Shown one piece after another: positions 15,185-23,187 of a DNA stretch of 25,963 nucleotides (positions are counted from its first letter, which is position 1; each line of letters begins with the position of its first letter). The notes beneath the pieces are model-generated. The model had not been told where the DNA came from and made no database searches. It saw only the letters and a list, made by a program, of their open reading frames with translations. Source of the stretch: an uncultured Peptococcaceae bacterium (GTDB taxonomy: Bacteria; Bacillota; Dehalobacteriia; UBA4068); contig CAMZIS010000004.1 in NCBI GenBank assembly GCA_947307285.1, forward strand, positions 1 through 25,963, read 5' to 3'. The position numbers and the translations under genes are program-made.

Positions 15185-17472
15185 CCGTCCGCGTCCGTCT
15201 GGAGATCGGCGGCATCGTACAGGGCGTGGGCTTCCGTCCCTTCGTTTACCGTCTGGCCCTGGAGCACGACCTGGCGGGCTGGGTGTTCAATCATGCCGCC
15301 GGGGTCACCGTGGAGGCGGAAGGGGAGCGGGAAGAGGTGGACGCCTTCATCGCCGCCCTGAGGGAAGAGCCGCCTTACCTCGCCGCCATCGACCGGCTGG
15401 ACGTTTCTTTCATCCCGCCTGCCGGCGATTACGATTTCCGCATCCTGGACAGCGCAGGCGGCAGCCGGGAGACCCTGATCTCCCCGGACATGGCTACCTG
15501 TGCGGACTGTCTGGCTGATATGAGAAACCCGGCCGACCGCCGCTACCGCTACGCTTTCACCAATTGCACCAACTGCGGCCCCCGCTTCACCATCATCAAG
15601 AGCCTGCCCTACGACAGGCCCCGCACCACCATGGCGGGGTTCCCCATGTGCGACGACTGCGCGGCTGAGTACCATGACCCGGCTGACCGCCGTTTCCACG
15701 CCCAGCCCGTGGCCTGCCCGGCCTGCGGGCCGCGGCTGATCTTTACCGATGCCGCAGGGAAAGAGCTGGCCGGCGACCCGCTGGAGCTGGCCCATGGCGC
15801 TTTGCGGCAGGGTAATATCCTGGCCGTAAAGGGCCTGGGCGGTTTCCATCTGTGCTGCGACGCCCATAACGCGGCAGCCGTGGAAGCTCTGCGCCGTCGC
15901 AAGCTGCGCTGGGACAGGCCTTTTGCCTTGATGATGCCGGATGTGGAAACGGTAAGAGAATACTGTTCGCTTACGTCAGAAGAGGAAGCTGCGCTGACCG
16001 GCCCCCGCCGTCCTATCCTGCTGCTCAAACGCCGCACCGACGGACGGCAGCTGCCGGAGGCCATCGCTCCGGGCAACGGGCGGCTGGGCGTTATGCTGCC
16101 CTATACGCCCCTGCACCACCTGCTGCTGGAGCAGTGGCCGGCTCTGGTGATGACCAGCGGCAATATCTCCGACGAGCCTATCGTCTACGAAGACGGGGAG
16201 GCCGTGGAAAAGCTCTCAGGCCTGGCCGATTTCTTCCTCACTCACGATCGGCCCATCTTCCGCCGCTGCGACGATTCCGTGGCCGTGTATGCCGCCGGCA
16301 GCCTGCGCCTGATCCGCCGCAGCCGCGGTTACGCGCCGGAGCCCCGGCCCATCCTGGATTGCGGCCGCTCCATCCTGGCCTGCGGGGGACAGCAGAAGAA
16401 CGCCTTCTGTCTGACCCGGGGCGGCAAAGCCTTCCTCAGCCAGCATATCGGCGATCTGGACAATCTGCCCACCCTGGACAGCTTCCGGCGGGAGATCGGC
16501 TATTTCACGGAGATGTTTAATGCAAAGCCGGCGCTGCTGGCGGCGGATAAGCACCCTGACTATCTGGCCACCCGCTTCGCAAAGGAATACCGGGACGCGG
16601 ACAAGCTGATCTATGTCCAGCATCACCACGCCCACCTGGCTTCCGTCCTGGCGGAGCAGGACCGTTATTTTCAGCCGGCCATCGGCCTCATCTTCGACGG
16701 CACCGGGCTGGGGGACGACGGCACGCTCTGGGGCGGCGAAGCCCTCATCGGCGACTGCGTTTCCTTTACCCGGGCCGCCCATCTGCTGCCCTTGCCCCTG
16801 CTGGGGGGCGAACAGGCCGTGCGGGAGCCCTGGCGGCAGGCTCTGGCCGCGGCGGCTCTTGCTTTTGAACAGGTCGGGAAAGAACTGCCATCCGAGCTCG
16901 CGCGGGACTGGCCCGCGGACTGGCCCCTGCTGCTGCAGGCGGGCCGGGCCGGCATAAATGCTCCTCTGTCCTCCGGCCTGGGCCGCCTGTTCGACGCGGC
17001 GGCCGCCCTGTGCGGCGTCTGTCCCTTCGCCACCTACGAAGGCCAGGCCGCGGTAGAGTTCGAGCAGAAGCTGAACGAGCCGACTGCGGACGAGGCCCCG
17101 CCAGATTATGAATTTGACCTGCTTGAGTCCGATGAGTGTCTGATCCTGGACTGGCGGCCGCTGATCCGCGCTATGATCGGGGACCGTCTTAACGGAGCGA
17201 GCCCGTCTACCCTGTCTTATGGCTTCCACCGGGCGACGGCCCGGGCCTGCCTCGATCTGTGCCGGCGGTTGCGGGAGAAAAGCGGAATGAACGACGTGGC
17301 TCTTTCCGGCGGCTGCTGGCAGAACGTATGGCTGCTGGAAGAGGTGTGCCGCCTGCTTGATGAAGCGGGCTTCAACGTGATGACCAACAGGGCCGTGCCC
17401 TGCAACGACGGAGGCCTCAGCTACGGCCAGGCCGCCGTGGCCGCGGCCTGTATAAAGAAGGGTGTGTTGTAA
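15181..17472 (+). CDS. hypF: [NiFe]-hydrogenase maturation carbamoyltransferase HypF
   Basis: A 763-residue protein of normal length. It has an N-terminal acylphosphatase domain (about 1-90) with 'GIVQGVGFRPFVYRLA'; two zinc-finger modules built on C107-x2-C110/C129-x2-C132 and C157-x2-C160/C179-x2-C182; a YrdC-like domain (about 200-385) with 'LAVKGLGGFHLCCDA'; and a Kae1/TobZ-like carbamoyltransferase domain (about 390-760) with the metal-binding 'HHHAH' at 481-485 and 'LSGGCWQN' near 705. HypF makes carbamoyl-AMP from carbamoyl phosphate and transfers the carbamoyl group to the C-terminal cysteine of HypE, the source of the active-site cyanide. The start codon overlaps the ligA stop (ATGA), so translation is coupled to a DNA repair gene. 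hypC begins on the base after the stop. Confidence 0.97.
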   Translation: MTVRVRLEIGGIVQGVGFRPFVYRLALEHDLAGWVFNHAAGVTVEAEGEREEVDAFIAALREEPPYLAAIDRLDVSFIPPAGDYDFRILDSAGGSRETLISPDMATCADCLADMRNPADRRYRYAFTNCTNCGPRFTIIKSLPYDRPRTTMAGFPMCDDCAAEYHDPADRRFHAQPVACPACGPRLIFTDAAGKELAGDPLELAHGALRQGNILAVKGLGGFHLCCDAHNAAAVEALRRRKLRWDRPFALMMPDVETVREYCSLTSEEEAALTGPRRPILLLKRRTDGRQLPEAIAPGNGRLGVMLPYTPLHHLLLEQWPALVMTSGNISDEPIVYEDGEAVEKLSGLADFFLTHDRPIFRRCDDSVAVYAAGSLRLIRRSRGYAPEPRPILDCGRSILACGGQQKNAFCLTRGGKAFLSQHIGDLDNLPTLDSFRREIGYFTEMFNAKPALLAADKHPDYLATRFAKEYRDADKLIYVQHHHAHLASVLAEQDRYFQPAIGLIFDGTGLGDDGTLWGGEALIGDCVSFTRAAHLLPLPLLGGEQAVREPWRQALAAAALAFEQVGKELPSELARDWPADWPLLLQAGRAGINAPLSSGLGRLFDAAAALCGVCPFATYEGQAAVEFEQKLNEPTADEAPPDYEFDLLESDECLILDWRPLIRAMIGDRLNGASPSTLSYGFHRATARACLDLCRRLREKSGMNDVALSGGCWQNVWLLEEVCRLLDEAGFNVMTNRAVPCNDGGLSYGQAAVAAACIKKGVL

Positions 17473-17697
17473 ATGTGTCTCGCCATCCCGGGACGGGTCG
17501 CCGAGATCGACCGTGAACAGCAAAAAGCCGTCATCGACTACGACGGCCTGACCAAAAGCGCCTCCATCCGTCTGCTGCCCCAGGTTGAGCTGGGCCAGCT
17601 GGTGCTGGTGCACGCCGGCTTCATCATCCAGATCCTGGCGGAGGAAGACGGCGAGGAGCTGCTGCAGCTGGTGCGGGAGGCCGGTCTGTATGGCTGA
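17473..17697 (+). CDS. hypC: [NiFe]-hydrogenase maturation chaperone HypC
   Basis: A 74-residue protein beginning MCLAIPGRV, the invariant HypC N-terminus whose Cys2 binds the iron centre after removal of Met1. 'LVHAGFIIQIL' near the end is the second conserved HypC block. HypC carries the Fe(CN)2CO group with HypD and hands it to the hydrogenase large-subunit precursor. The gene begins immediately after the hypF TAA and overlaps hypD by 8 bases. Confidence 0.97.
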   Translation: MCLAIPGRVAEIDREQQKAVIDYDGLTKSASIRLLPQVELGQLVLVHAGFIIQILAEEDGEELLQLVREAGLYG

Positions 17698-18781
17698 TAT
17701 TTACGAAGATAAAAAGCTGATCGGGAAACTGACGGCCCGTATCGCCTCCGCCCTGCGCCATCCTCTGACCATAATGGAGGTGTGCGGCACCCATACCATG
17801 AGCATCGCCGCCAGCGGCCTGCGTTCACTGCTGCCGCCGGAACTGCGGCTGATCTCCGGCCCCGGCTGCCCGGTCTGCGTCACCGATTCCTCCCTCATTT
17901 CCGCAGCTCTGGCTCTGGCCCGGCTGCCCCGGGTCACCCTGACCACCTTCGGCGACATGCTGCGGGTGCCCGCCGGAGAGCAGAGCCTGCAATATCTGCG
18001 GGAGCAGGGAGCCGACGTCAGGCTGGTCCTGTCGCCCCTGGATGCTTTGGAGCTGGCCCAGCAGGAGCAGGAGCGGCAGGTGGTCTTTTTCGCCGTGGGC
18101 TTCGAGACCACCGCGCCCCTGACCGCCTCCACCCTGGAGCTGGCACGGGAGCTCGATTTGCCTAATTTCAGCGTGCTCAGCGCCCACAAGACCATGCCGG
18201 CCGCTCTCCGCTCTTTGCTGGGCGGCGGCGCGAGGGTGGACGGGCTGCTGTGCCCCGGCCACGTGGCGGCGGTGACCGGCGCGGACAATTTCGACTTCGT
18301 CAGCCGGGAGCTGGGCCTGCCCGCGGCAGTGGCCGGCTTTACCCCGGTGGAGATACTGCTGGCCGTGGCTGCCATCGTGGAGATGAGCGCAGCAGGGGAG
18401 GCCAAACTGGTAAATTGCTATAAACGGGCGGTAAAACCGGAGGGCAACCCGGCGGCGCGGGAGATCATGGAGCGAGTCTTCCTGCCCTGCGACGCCCGCT
18501 GGCGCGGCCTGGGCGACCTGCCGGGCAGCGGTCTGGCCATCAGGCCGGAGTTCGCCGCCTTTGACGCGGGCAAACGCTTCGCGGCGGAAATAGCCGCCGC
18601 CCCGGTCTATCGGGACGATCCCGATTGCCGCTGCGGCCAGGTGCTGCGGGGAGATATTTCGCCCCGTCAGTGCCCCTTGTTCGGCGCAGCCTGCACGCCC
18701 CAGCATCCCTGCGGCGCCTGCATGGTATCCTCCGAAGGGTCCTGCGCCGCGGCTTATCGCTACGGGGAGGGGAGCTTATGA
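17690..18781 (+). CDS. hypD: [NiFe]-hydrogenase maturation protein HypD
   Basis: A 363-residue protein. Motifs are C32-G-T-H35 ('EVCGTHTMS'), G-P-G-C60-P-V-C63, 'FAVGFETTAP', 'LLCPGHVAAVTG' and a C-terminal cysteine-rich [4Fe-4S] region ('CRCGQVLRG', 'CPLFGAACTP', 'HPCGACMVSSEGSC'). HypD forms a complex with HypC that holds and assembles the Fe(CN)2CO unit using the CGTH cysteine and the iron-sulfur cluster. The frame is open upstream of ATG 17690, but this start gives the expected N-terminus and overlaps the hypC stop. The TGA overlaps the hypE ATG (18778). Confidence 0.97.
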   Translation: MADIYEDKKLIGKLTARIASALRHPLTIMEVCGTHTMSIAASGLRSLLPPELRLISGPGCPVCVTDSSLISAALALARLPRVTLTTFGDMLRVPAGEQSLQYLREQGADVRLVLSPLDALELAQQEQERQVVFFAVGFETTAPLTASTLELARELDLPNFSVLSAHKTMPAALRSLLGGGARVDGLLCPGHVAAVTGADNFDFVSRELGLPAAVAGFTPVEILLAVAAIVEMSAAGEAKLVNCYKRAVKPEGNPAAREIMERVFLPCDARWRGLGDLPGSGLAIRPEFAAFDAGKRFAAEIAAAPVYRDDPDCRCGQVLRGDISPRQCPLFGAACTPQHPCGACMVSSEGSCAAAYRYGEGSL

Positions 18782-19776
18782 ACGACTGTATAACTCTGGC
18801 TCACGGCGAAGGGGGCCGCCTGTACCGGGAGCTGGTAGAGCAGGTCTTCCTGCCCGCTTTTGACAATGTGGCTCTCAACGAGCTGGGCGACAGCGCGGTC
18901 TGCCCGGCCTTCGGCGACCGGCTGGCCCTGACCACGGACAGCTTCGTGGTGCGTCCGCGCTTTTTCCCGGGGGGCGACATCGGCCGTCTGGCGGTCAGCG
19001 GCACCGTCAACGATCTGGCGGTCAGCGGCGCGCAGCCGCTGTACCTGACCTGCGCCATGATATTGGAAGCGGGACTGCCCATAGACGAACTGCGCCGCAT
19101 ATGCGACTCCATGGCCGCCTCCGCCCGCGACGCCGGCGTCGCTGTCGTCACCGGCGATACCAAGGTGGTGGAAAAAGGCGCCTGCGACGGGATCTTTATC
19201 AACACCGCGGGCGTCGGCCTGTTCCGGCGGGAGCCCCTGCCGCAGAAGATCCGGCCCGGCGACGTCATCCTGGTCTCCGGCAGCGTGGGCGATCACGGTC
19301 TGGCCGTGCTGGCCGCCAGAGAAAAACTGGATTTCCGGCCGCAGCTGGAAAGCGACGCCGCGCCTTTGAACGGTCTGATAGACGCTTTGCTGCAGGCTGT
19401 GCCCGAGACCCGCGCCCTGCGGGACGCTACCCGGGGCGGACTGACCGCCGTGGCCAACGAATGGGCGGAGACCTCCGGAGTGACCGTCGCCATCGAAGAA
19501 ACAGCCGTCCCGGTGCGGCCTCAGGTGCGTTCCGCCTGTCAGCTGCTGGGCCTGGACCCGCTGCATGCGGCCAATGAGGGGAAAGTTGTGGCCGCGGTGC
19601 CGGAGCGCTTCGCCGACGCGGCGCTGGCGGCTCTGCGAAAGCATCCGTTGGGCAAAGACGCCGCGATCATCGGCCGGGCGGAAAGCGGCCCGCCCCGGGC
19701 TGTCCTCATCACCTCCATCGGCGCCCGGCGGATATTGGCCCTGCCCGAGGGCGAACAGCTGCCACGTATTTGCTGA
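18778..19776 (+). CDS. hypE: [NiFe]-hydrogenase maturation dehydratase HypE
   Basis: A 332-residue protein of the AIR synthase/PurM-like fold. It starts with 'LAHGEGGRL', carries 'DSFVVRPRFFPGGDIGRLAV' and 'TGDTKVVEKG', and ends in PRIC. The C-terminal cysteine receives the carbamoyl group from HypF, which HypE dehydrates with ATP to a thiocyanate, the cyanide donor for the HypCD-bound iron. ATG 18778 overlaps the hypD stop (ATGA); a longer upstream open frame overlaps hypD and is unlikely to be used. hypA and hypB (nickel insertion) are not in the window. The hydrogenase-like operon begins after a 96-bp gap that contains its own promoter. Confidence 0.97.
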   Translation: MNDCITLAHGEGGRLYRELVEQVFLPAFDNVALNELGDSAVCPAFGDRLALTTDSFVVRPRFFPGGDIGRLAVSGTVNDLAVSGAQPLYLTCAMILEAGLPIDELRRICDSMAASARDAGVAVVTGDTKVVEKGACDGIFINTAGVGLFRREPLPQKIRPGDVILVSGSVGDHGLAVLAAREKLDFRPQLESDAAPLNGLIDALLQAVPETRALRDATRGGLTAVANEWAETSGVTVAIEETAVPVRPQVRSACQLLGLDPLHAANEGKVVAAVPERFADAALAALRKHPLGKDAAIIGRAESGPPRAVLITSIGARRILALPEGEQLPRIC

Positions 19777-19814
19777 AATCTGTGTGACGGCAGATCTGTT
19801 TCATTAAAATGGAT

Positions 19815-19843
19815 TTGCAATAGCGCTGTAAATTTGTTATACT
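19815..19843 (+). promoter_or_regulatory. Sigma-A-type promoter of the complex I-like/hydrogenase operon
   Basis: -35 TTGCAA (19815-19820), a 17-bp spacer, and -10 TATACT (19838-19843) with a TGn extension. The predicted start is near 19850, leaving a short leader with an AAAGGGGA ribosome binding site before ATG 19873. No terminator-like hairpin separates it from hypE, so read-through from the hyp genes is also possible. Confidence 0.8.
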
Positions 19844-19872
19844 TAGACGATTATGTTTGAAAGGGGAAAAGA

Positions 19873-21300
19873 ATGGGGAGTCAGTGGCTCATACTCGCTT
19901 GCATCTTCGTTCCGCTTCTCGGTTCGTTTCTGCTGCCCGTTTTAGGTCGAATAAACACCAATGCCCGTAACCTGGCCTCACTGCTGTTCGTGCTGGTATC
20001 GCTGGTCTGCGCCGTGCTGGCGCTGCATCCTGCCATGACCGGCCAGCCGCTGCGGGTGTGGCTGGAACTGCCTCAGGGCCTTTCGTTGGGCTTTCTCGGC
20101 GACGGCATGGCCATACTGGCGGCTATGGCTTTCAGCCTGACCGCCGCCGTCATCATCTTCTATTCATTCGGATACATAGAGCGTTTTGAGAACCTGAACG
20201 AGTACTACTTTATGGTCACTCTGTTCATGGGCGCGGTAATGGGCGCGGTGTTTTCCACCAACCTGATACTGACCTACGCTTTTTGGGAGATCACTTCCAT
20301 TTGCTGCTGGCGTTTGCTGGGCTTCGACCGCAGCGAAAAGTCCATCCGGCTGGCTGGCAAGGCGCTGCTGGTGAACGTGTGCGGTTCTCTTTTGATGCTG
20401 GCGGGCTTCATCAGCGTCTATATGAACATGGGCACCTTCAATCTTCTGGATATGCAGGGCCGCGGCGTGGATAACTGGCTGATGGCGCTGATGCTGTGCG
20501 GCATCTTGGCCAAAGCTGCGGTGCTCCCCCTGCATTCCTGGCTGCCGGCCTCCTCCGACGCGCCCGCGCCGGTCTCCGCCCTTATCGGCGGCGCGGTCAT
20601 GGTCAATCTGGGTGTTTATATCTACGCCCGACTCTTCCTGGCCGGCTTCCAGCTGGAGCCGGTTTGGACCGTGGTCACTCCGGCCATCGCCGCTGTTTCC
20701 GCCCTGATCTCAGCCGGCGCCGCCATGCGTGAGACCGATATCCGGCGCATCATGGCCTATTCCGCCGTCTGCCAGACTTCCTTCATCCTTATGGGCGTTT
20801 CCTGCGGCACCATGATCGGCGCGGCCGGCGGCCTGATCTCCATCCTGATGAACGCTCTGGCCTGCGGCGGGCTGTTCCTGTGCGCCGGCACGGTGGAGCG
20901 CAGCACCGGCGTGCGGGACATAAACGAACTGGGAGGCCTGGCCAAAAACATGCCCCTCACCGCCTTGTCTTTCGGCTTGTGCGCTCTGTCCGTCATGGGC
21001 CTGCCGCCCTTCGGCGGCTTCTTCGCCAAATACATGCTGATCGCAGGCGCGGTGCAAAGCGGCCATATCTGGCTGGCCCTGCTGTTTGCCGCGGCTGCGC
21101 TGATGACCGTCATCTACCTGCTGCGGGTGTTCACCCGCGTCTTCTTCGGCCCGCTGATCAACCATGAAGCCACGGAAAGGTCCTGGGAGATGGTTGTTTC
21201 CATGCTGATCCTGGGCGGGCTGACCCTGCTCACCGGCCTGTTCATCAACGTTCCTTCCGACATAGCGGTCTATGTCGCCGAATCTTTGGGGAGGTGGTAA
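19873..21300 (+). CDS. Antiporter-like membrane subunit of complex I/group 4 hydrogenase type (NuoM/NuoN-like)
   Basis: A 475-residue protein that is almost entirely hydrophobic segments (about 14), matching Proton_antipo_M. The residues of the family's ion channel are present: E139 in 'AFWEITS' (TM5 type), K214 in 'LAKAAVLPLHSWLP' (TM7 type), then 'SDAPAPVSALI', and K386 in 'GLPPFGGFFAKYML' (TM12 type). The TM8 histidine of canonical members (ALIHA) is a glycine here (ALIGG). Members form proton or sodium channels in complex I, Mrp antiporters and energy-converting hydrogenases. It is the first gene after a strong promoter, and 6 bp separate it from the NuoL-like gene. The exact subunit name (M, N or MrpA/D-like) cannot be assigned by eye. 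Confidence 0.88.
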   Translation: MGSQWLILACIFVPLLGSFLLPVLGRINTNARNLASLLFVLVSLVCAVLALHPAMTGQPLRVWLELPQGLSLGFLGDGMAILAAMAFSLTAAVIIFYSFGYIERFENLNEYYFMVTLFMGAVMGAVFSTNLILTYAFWEITSICCWRLLGFDRSEKSIRLAGKALLVNVCGSLLMLAGFISVYMNMGTFNLLDMQGRGVDNWLMALMLCGILAKAAVLPLHSWLPASSDAPAPVSALIGGAVMVNLGVYIYARLFLAGFQLEPVWTVVTPAIAAVSALISAGAAMRETDIRRIMAYSAVCQTSFILMGVSCGTMIGAAGGLISILMNALACGGLFLCAGTVERSTGVRDINELGGLAKNMPLTALSFGLCALSVMGLPPFGGFFAKYMLIAGAVQSGHIWLALLFAAAALMTVIYLLRVFTRVFFGPLINHEATERSWEMVVSMLILGGLTLLTGLFINVPSDIAVYVAESLGRW

Positions 21301-21306
21301 AGTAAT

Positions 21307-23175
21307 ATGAACGCTTTTTCTTCCCTGATAGCTTCCGGCGGCGGTCTGGGACTGCTGCTGTTGATGGTCGCCCTGCCGGCCTTACTCGGACTGGCCTGCC
21401 TTGCTCTCTCCCGACGCAGTTACGGCGGACAGGCTCTGCTCTTTTTCCTGGGCGCGACGGTCAACCTGATTTTGGCGCTGTTCATCCTGTTCGGCGAAGA
21501 GCAGACAGTGCTGCTGCCCTGGGCCGGCTTCGAGATCAATCTGGCTCTGCGCATCTACGGTTTTTCCCGGCTGATGCTGATCCTTTCCGCTGTCCTGTTT
21601 TTCCTCAGCGCCCTGTACAGTGTGGCCTTCATGCGCCGGGAAAACCGCAGCGGGCAGGTGTTCTTCTATTGCCTGCTGGCCCTGGCCTTCACTAACGGCG
21701 TCTTCCTGGCCAACAACTTTGTGACCCTGCTCTTCTTCTGGGAGGGCATCCTGGCGGTCTGCTTTGCCGCCCAGTTGTATAACGACAGACCGAAGGTGCG
21801 TACCGCCGTCAAGACCCTGGTTTTGGGCGCGGCGGGCGACATCATGTTCATTGTGGGCGTGGCCGTCACCGCCGTGCAAAGCGGCACCCTGATGATGGAC
21901 GTCGTCAGCGGCCTTGCCGCAGAAGGCCCGGGGGCCTTGGGCTTTATCGGCCTTGCTTTGGGTGCTCTGGCCCGGGCCTGCGCCGTCCCGTTCCAAAGCT
22001 GGCTGCCCGACGCGGCCGCCGAAGCGCCCCTGCCCTTCGTGGTCACGCTTCCCGTCTGCCTGGAAAGAGTCGCCGGAGCCTATCTGCTGCTGCGGGTGAC
22101 GGGCGGCTTTTATGCGCTGGCTCCGGGCTCCGCTTTATCCATAGCTCTGATGATCGTCGGCGTGCTGACCTTCCTTGCCGGCGGCATGATGGCTCTGATC
22201 CAACGTAATCTCAAGCGGGTGCTGGCCTTCGTCGCTATCGGCCAGGCCGGTCTGCTCCTGCTGGGCGCAGGGTCCGCCGTGCCCGCGGGCAGCGACGGCG
22301 CGCTGCTCAGCCTGTTCGCTCAGGTGCCTGCTCTTATGTGTATGTTCTTTGCCGCCGGTCAGGTGGAGCAAAGCACGGGCAGCGCCGATCTGCGCCGCCT
22401 GGGCGGTTTGGGCCACCTCATGCCCTTTACCGGCGTCGCCTTTGTGCTGGGCGCGGCCTGCGCGGCCGGTCTGCCGCCCTTCGGCAGCTTTTTTGCCGAT
22501 CAGTTGATATTCAGTGCGGTGAACGACGCTGACATCCTGCTCTACATCGGTTCTCTGCTGGGCCTGTTCTTCACGGCCGCCGCTTTGATGCGGGTCGGCG
22601 CAACCTGCTTTTTCGGCCCTGTACGACTGCCTGAGGGCATGGAGCGGGAGCAGGTGAAGGAGGCGCCCGGCGCCATGGCGCTGCCCACGGTCCTGCTGGC
22701 TGTGGCTGGGCTCGGCATGGGCGTATTGATCGGTCCCTTCTCTTCCGCTGTGCGGAATGTTACCGGCAGCACGGTGGAGGGCTGGTCCTTCTCTCTGGTC
22801 CTGTGCCTGATCTACGTCATCGCCCTGCTGCTGGCCGTACTGAACCACATCACCGGCCACCGCGCCACCGGCGAAGCTCTACGGGCCGCGGATCACATCC
22901 ATTATCTGCCCGGACTGTACCGCGTCTATGACGCGGCGGAGCGGCATTATCTCGATCCCTACAATATTCTTATGGGCGTAGTCAGGGTCTACAGCTGGCT
23001 GTGCCGCATGATAGACCGCTGCCTGTCCTGGATCTATGAAAACCTGCTGGAACGACTGGTTGATCGGGGCAGCGGCGCCCTGCATGATCTGAATACAGGC
23101 GTAGTCAACCAATATCTGTTATGGACCCTGGGCGGCCTGGCTTTTCTGGTGCTGCTCTTCCTGGTCCTGGTATAA
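21307..23175 (+). CDS. NuoL-like antiporter subunit with divergent channel residues
   Basis: A 622-residue membrane protein with NuoL length and layout: about 14 membrane segments, then a long amphipathic stretch (about 525-600, resembling the NuoL lateral helix) and a final membrane helix (602-622). The TM5-type glutamate is kept (E146, 'LLFFWEG'), as is 'NLKRVLAFVAIGQ'. The TM7-type lysine is arginine (R223, 'GALARACAVPFQSWLPD'), the TM8 'ALIHAATM' region reads 'FVVTLPVCLER', and the TM12-type lysine after 'GLPPFGSFF' is replaced ('ADQLIF', with D398 where K is expected). The subunit is therefore clearly of NuoL type, but its ion path differs from its neighbours. The lateral helix suggests it sits at the distal end and clamps the other antiporter subunits. 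The start at ATG 21307 lies 6 bp after the previous stop. Confidence 0.87.
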   Translation: MNAFSSLIASGGGLGLLLLMVALPALLGLACLALSRRSYGGQALLFFLGATVNLILALFILFGEEQTVLLPWAGFEINLALRIYGFSRLMLILSAVLFFLSALYSVAFMRRENRSGQVFFYCLLALAFTNGVFLANNFVTLLFFWEGILAVCFAAQLYNDRPKVRTAVKTLVLGAAGDIMFIVGVAVTAVQSGTLMMDVVSGLAAEGPGALGFIGLALGALARACAVPFQSWLPDAAAEAPLPFVVTLPVCLERVAGAYLLLRVTGGFYALAPGSALSIALMIVGVLTFLAGGMMALIQRNLKRVLAFVAIGQAGLLLLGAGSAVPAGSDGALLSLFAQVPALMCMFFAAGQVEQSTGSADLRRLGGLGHLMPFTGVAFVLGAACAAGLPPFGSFFADQLIFSAVNDADILLYIGSLLGLFFTAAALMRVGATCFFGPVRLPEGMEREQVKEAPGAMALPTVLLAVAGLGMGVLIGPFSSAVRNVTGSTVEGWSFSLVLCLIYVIALLLAVLNHITGHRATGEALRAADHIHYLPGLYRVYDAAERHYLDPYNILMGVVRVYSWLCRMIDRCLSWIYENLLERLVDRGSGALHDLNTGVVNQYLLWTLGGLAFLVLLFLVLV

Positions 23176-23187
23176 AGGGGGGTTCCT

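Noticed and set aside
19791..19798. CAGATCTG palindrome after hypE as a terminator
   Set aside because: Only 8 bp with no loop and no T tract long enough; it does not look like an intrinsic terminator.
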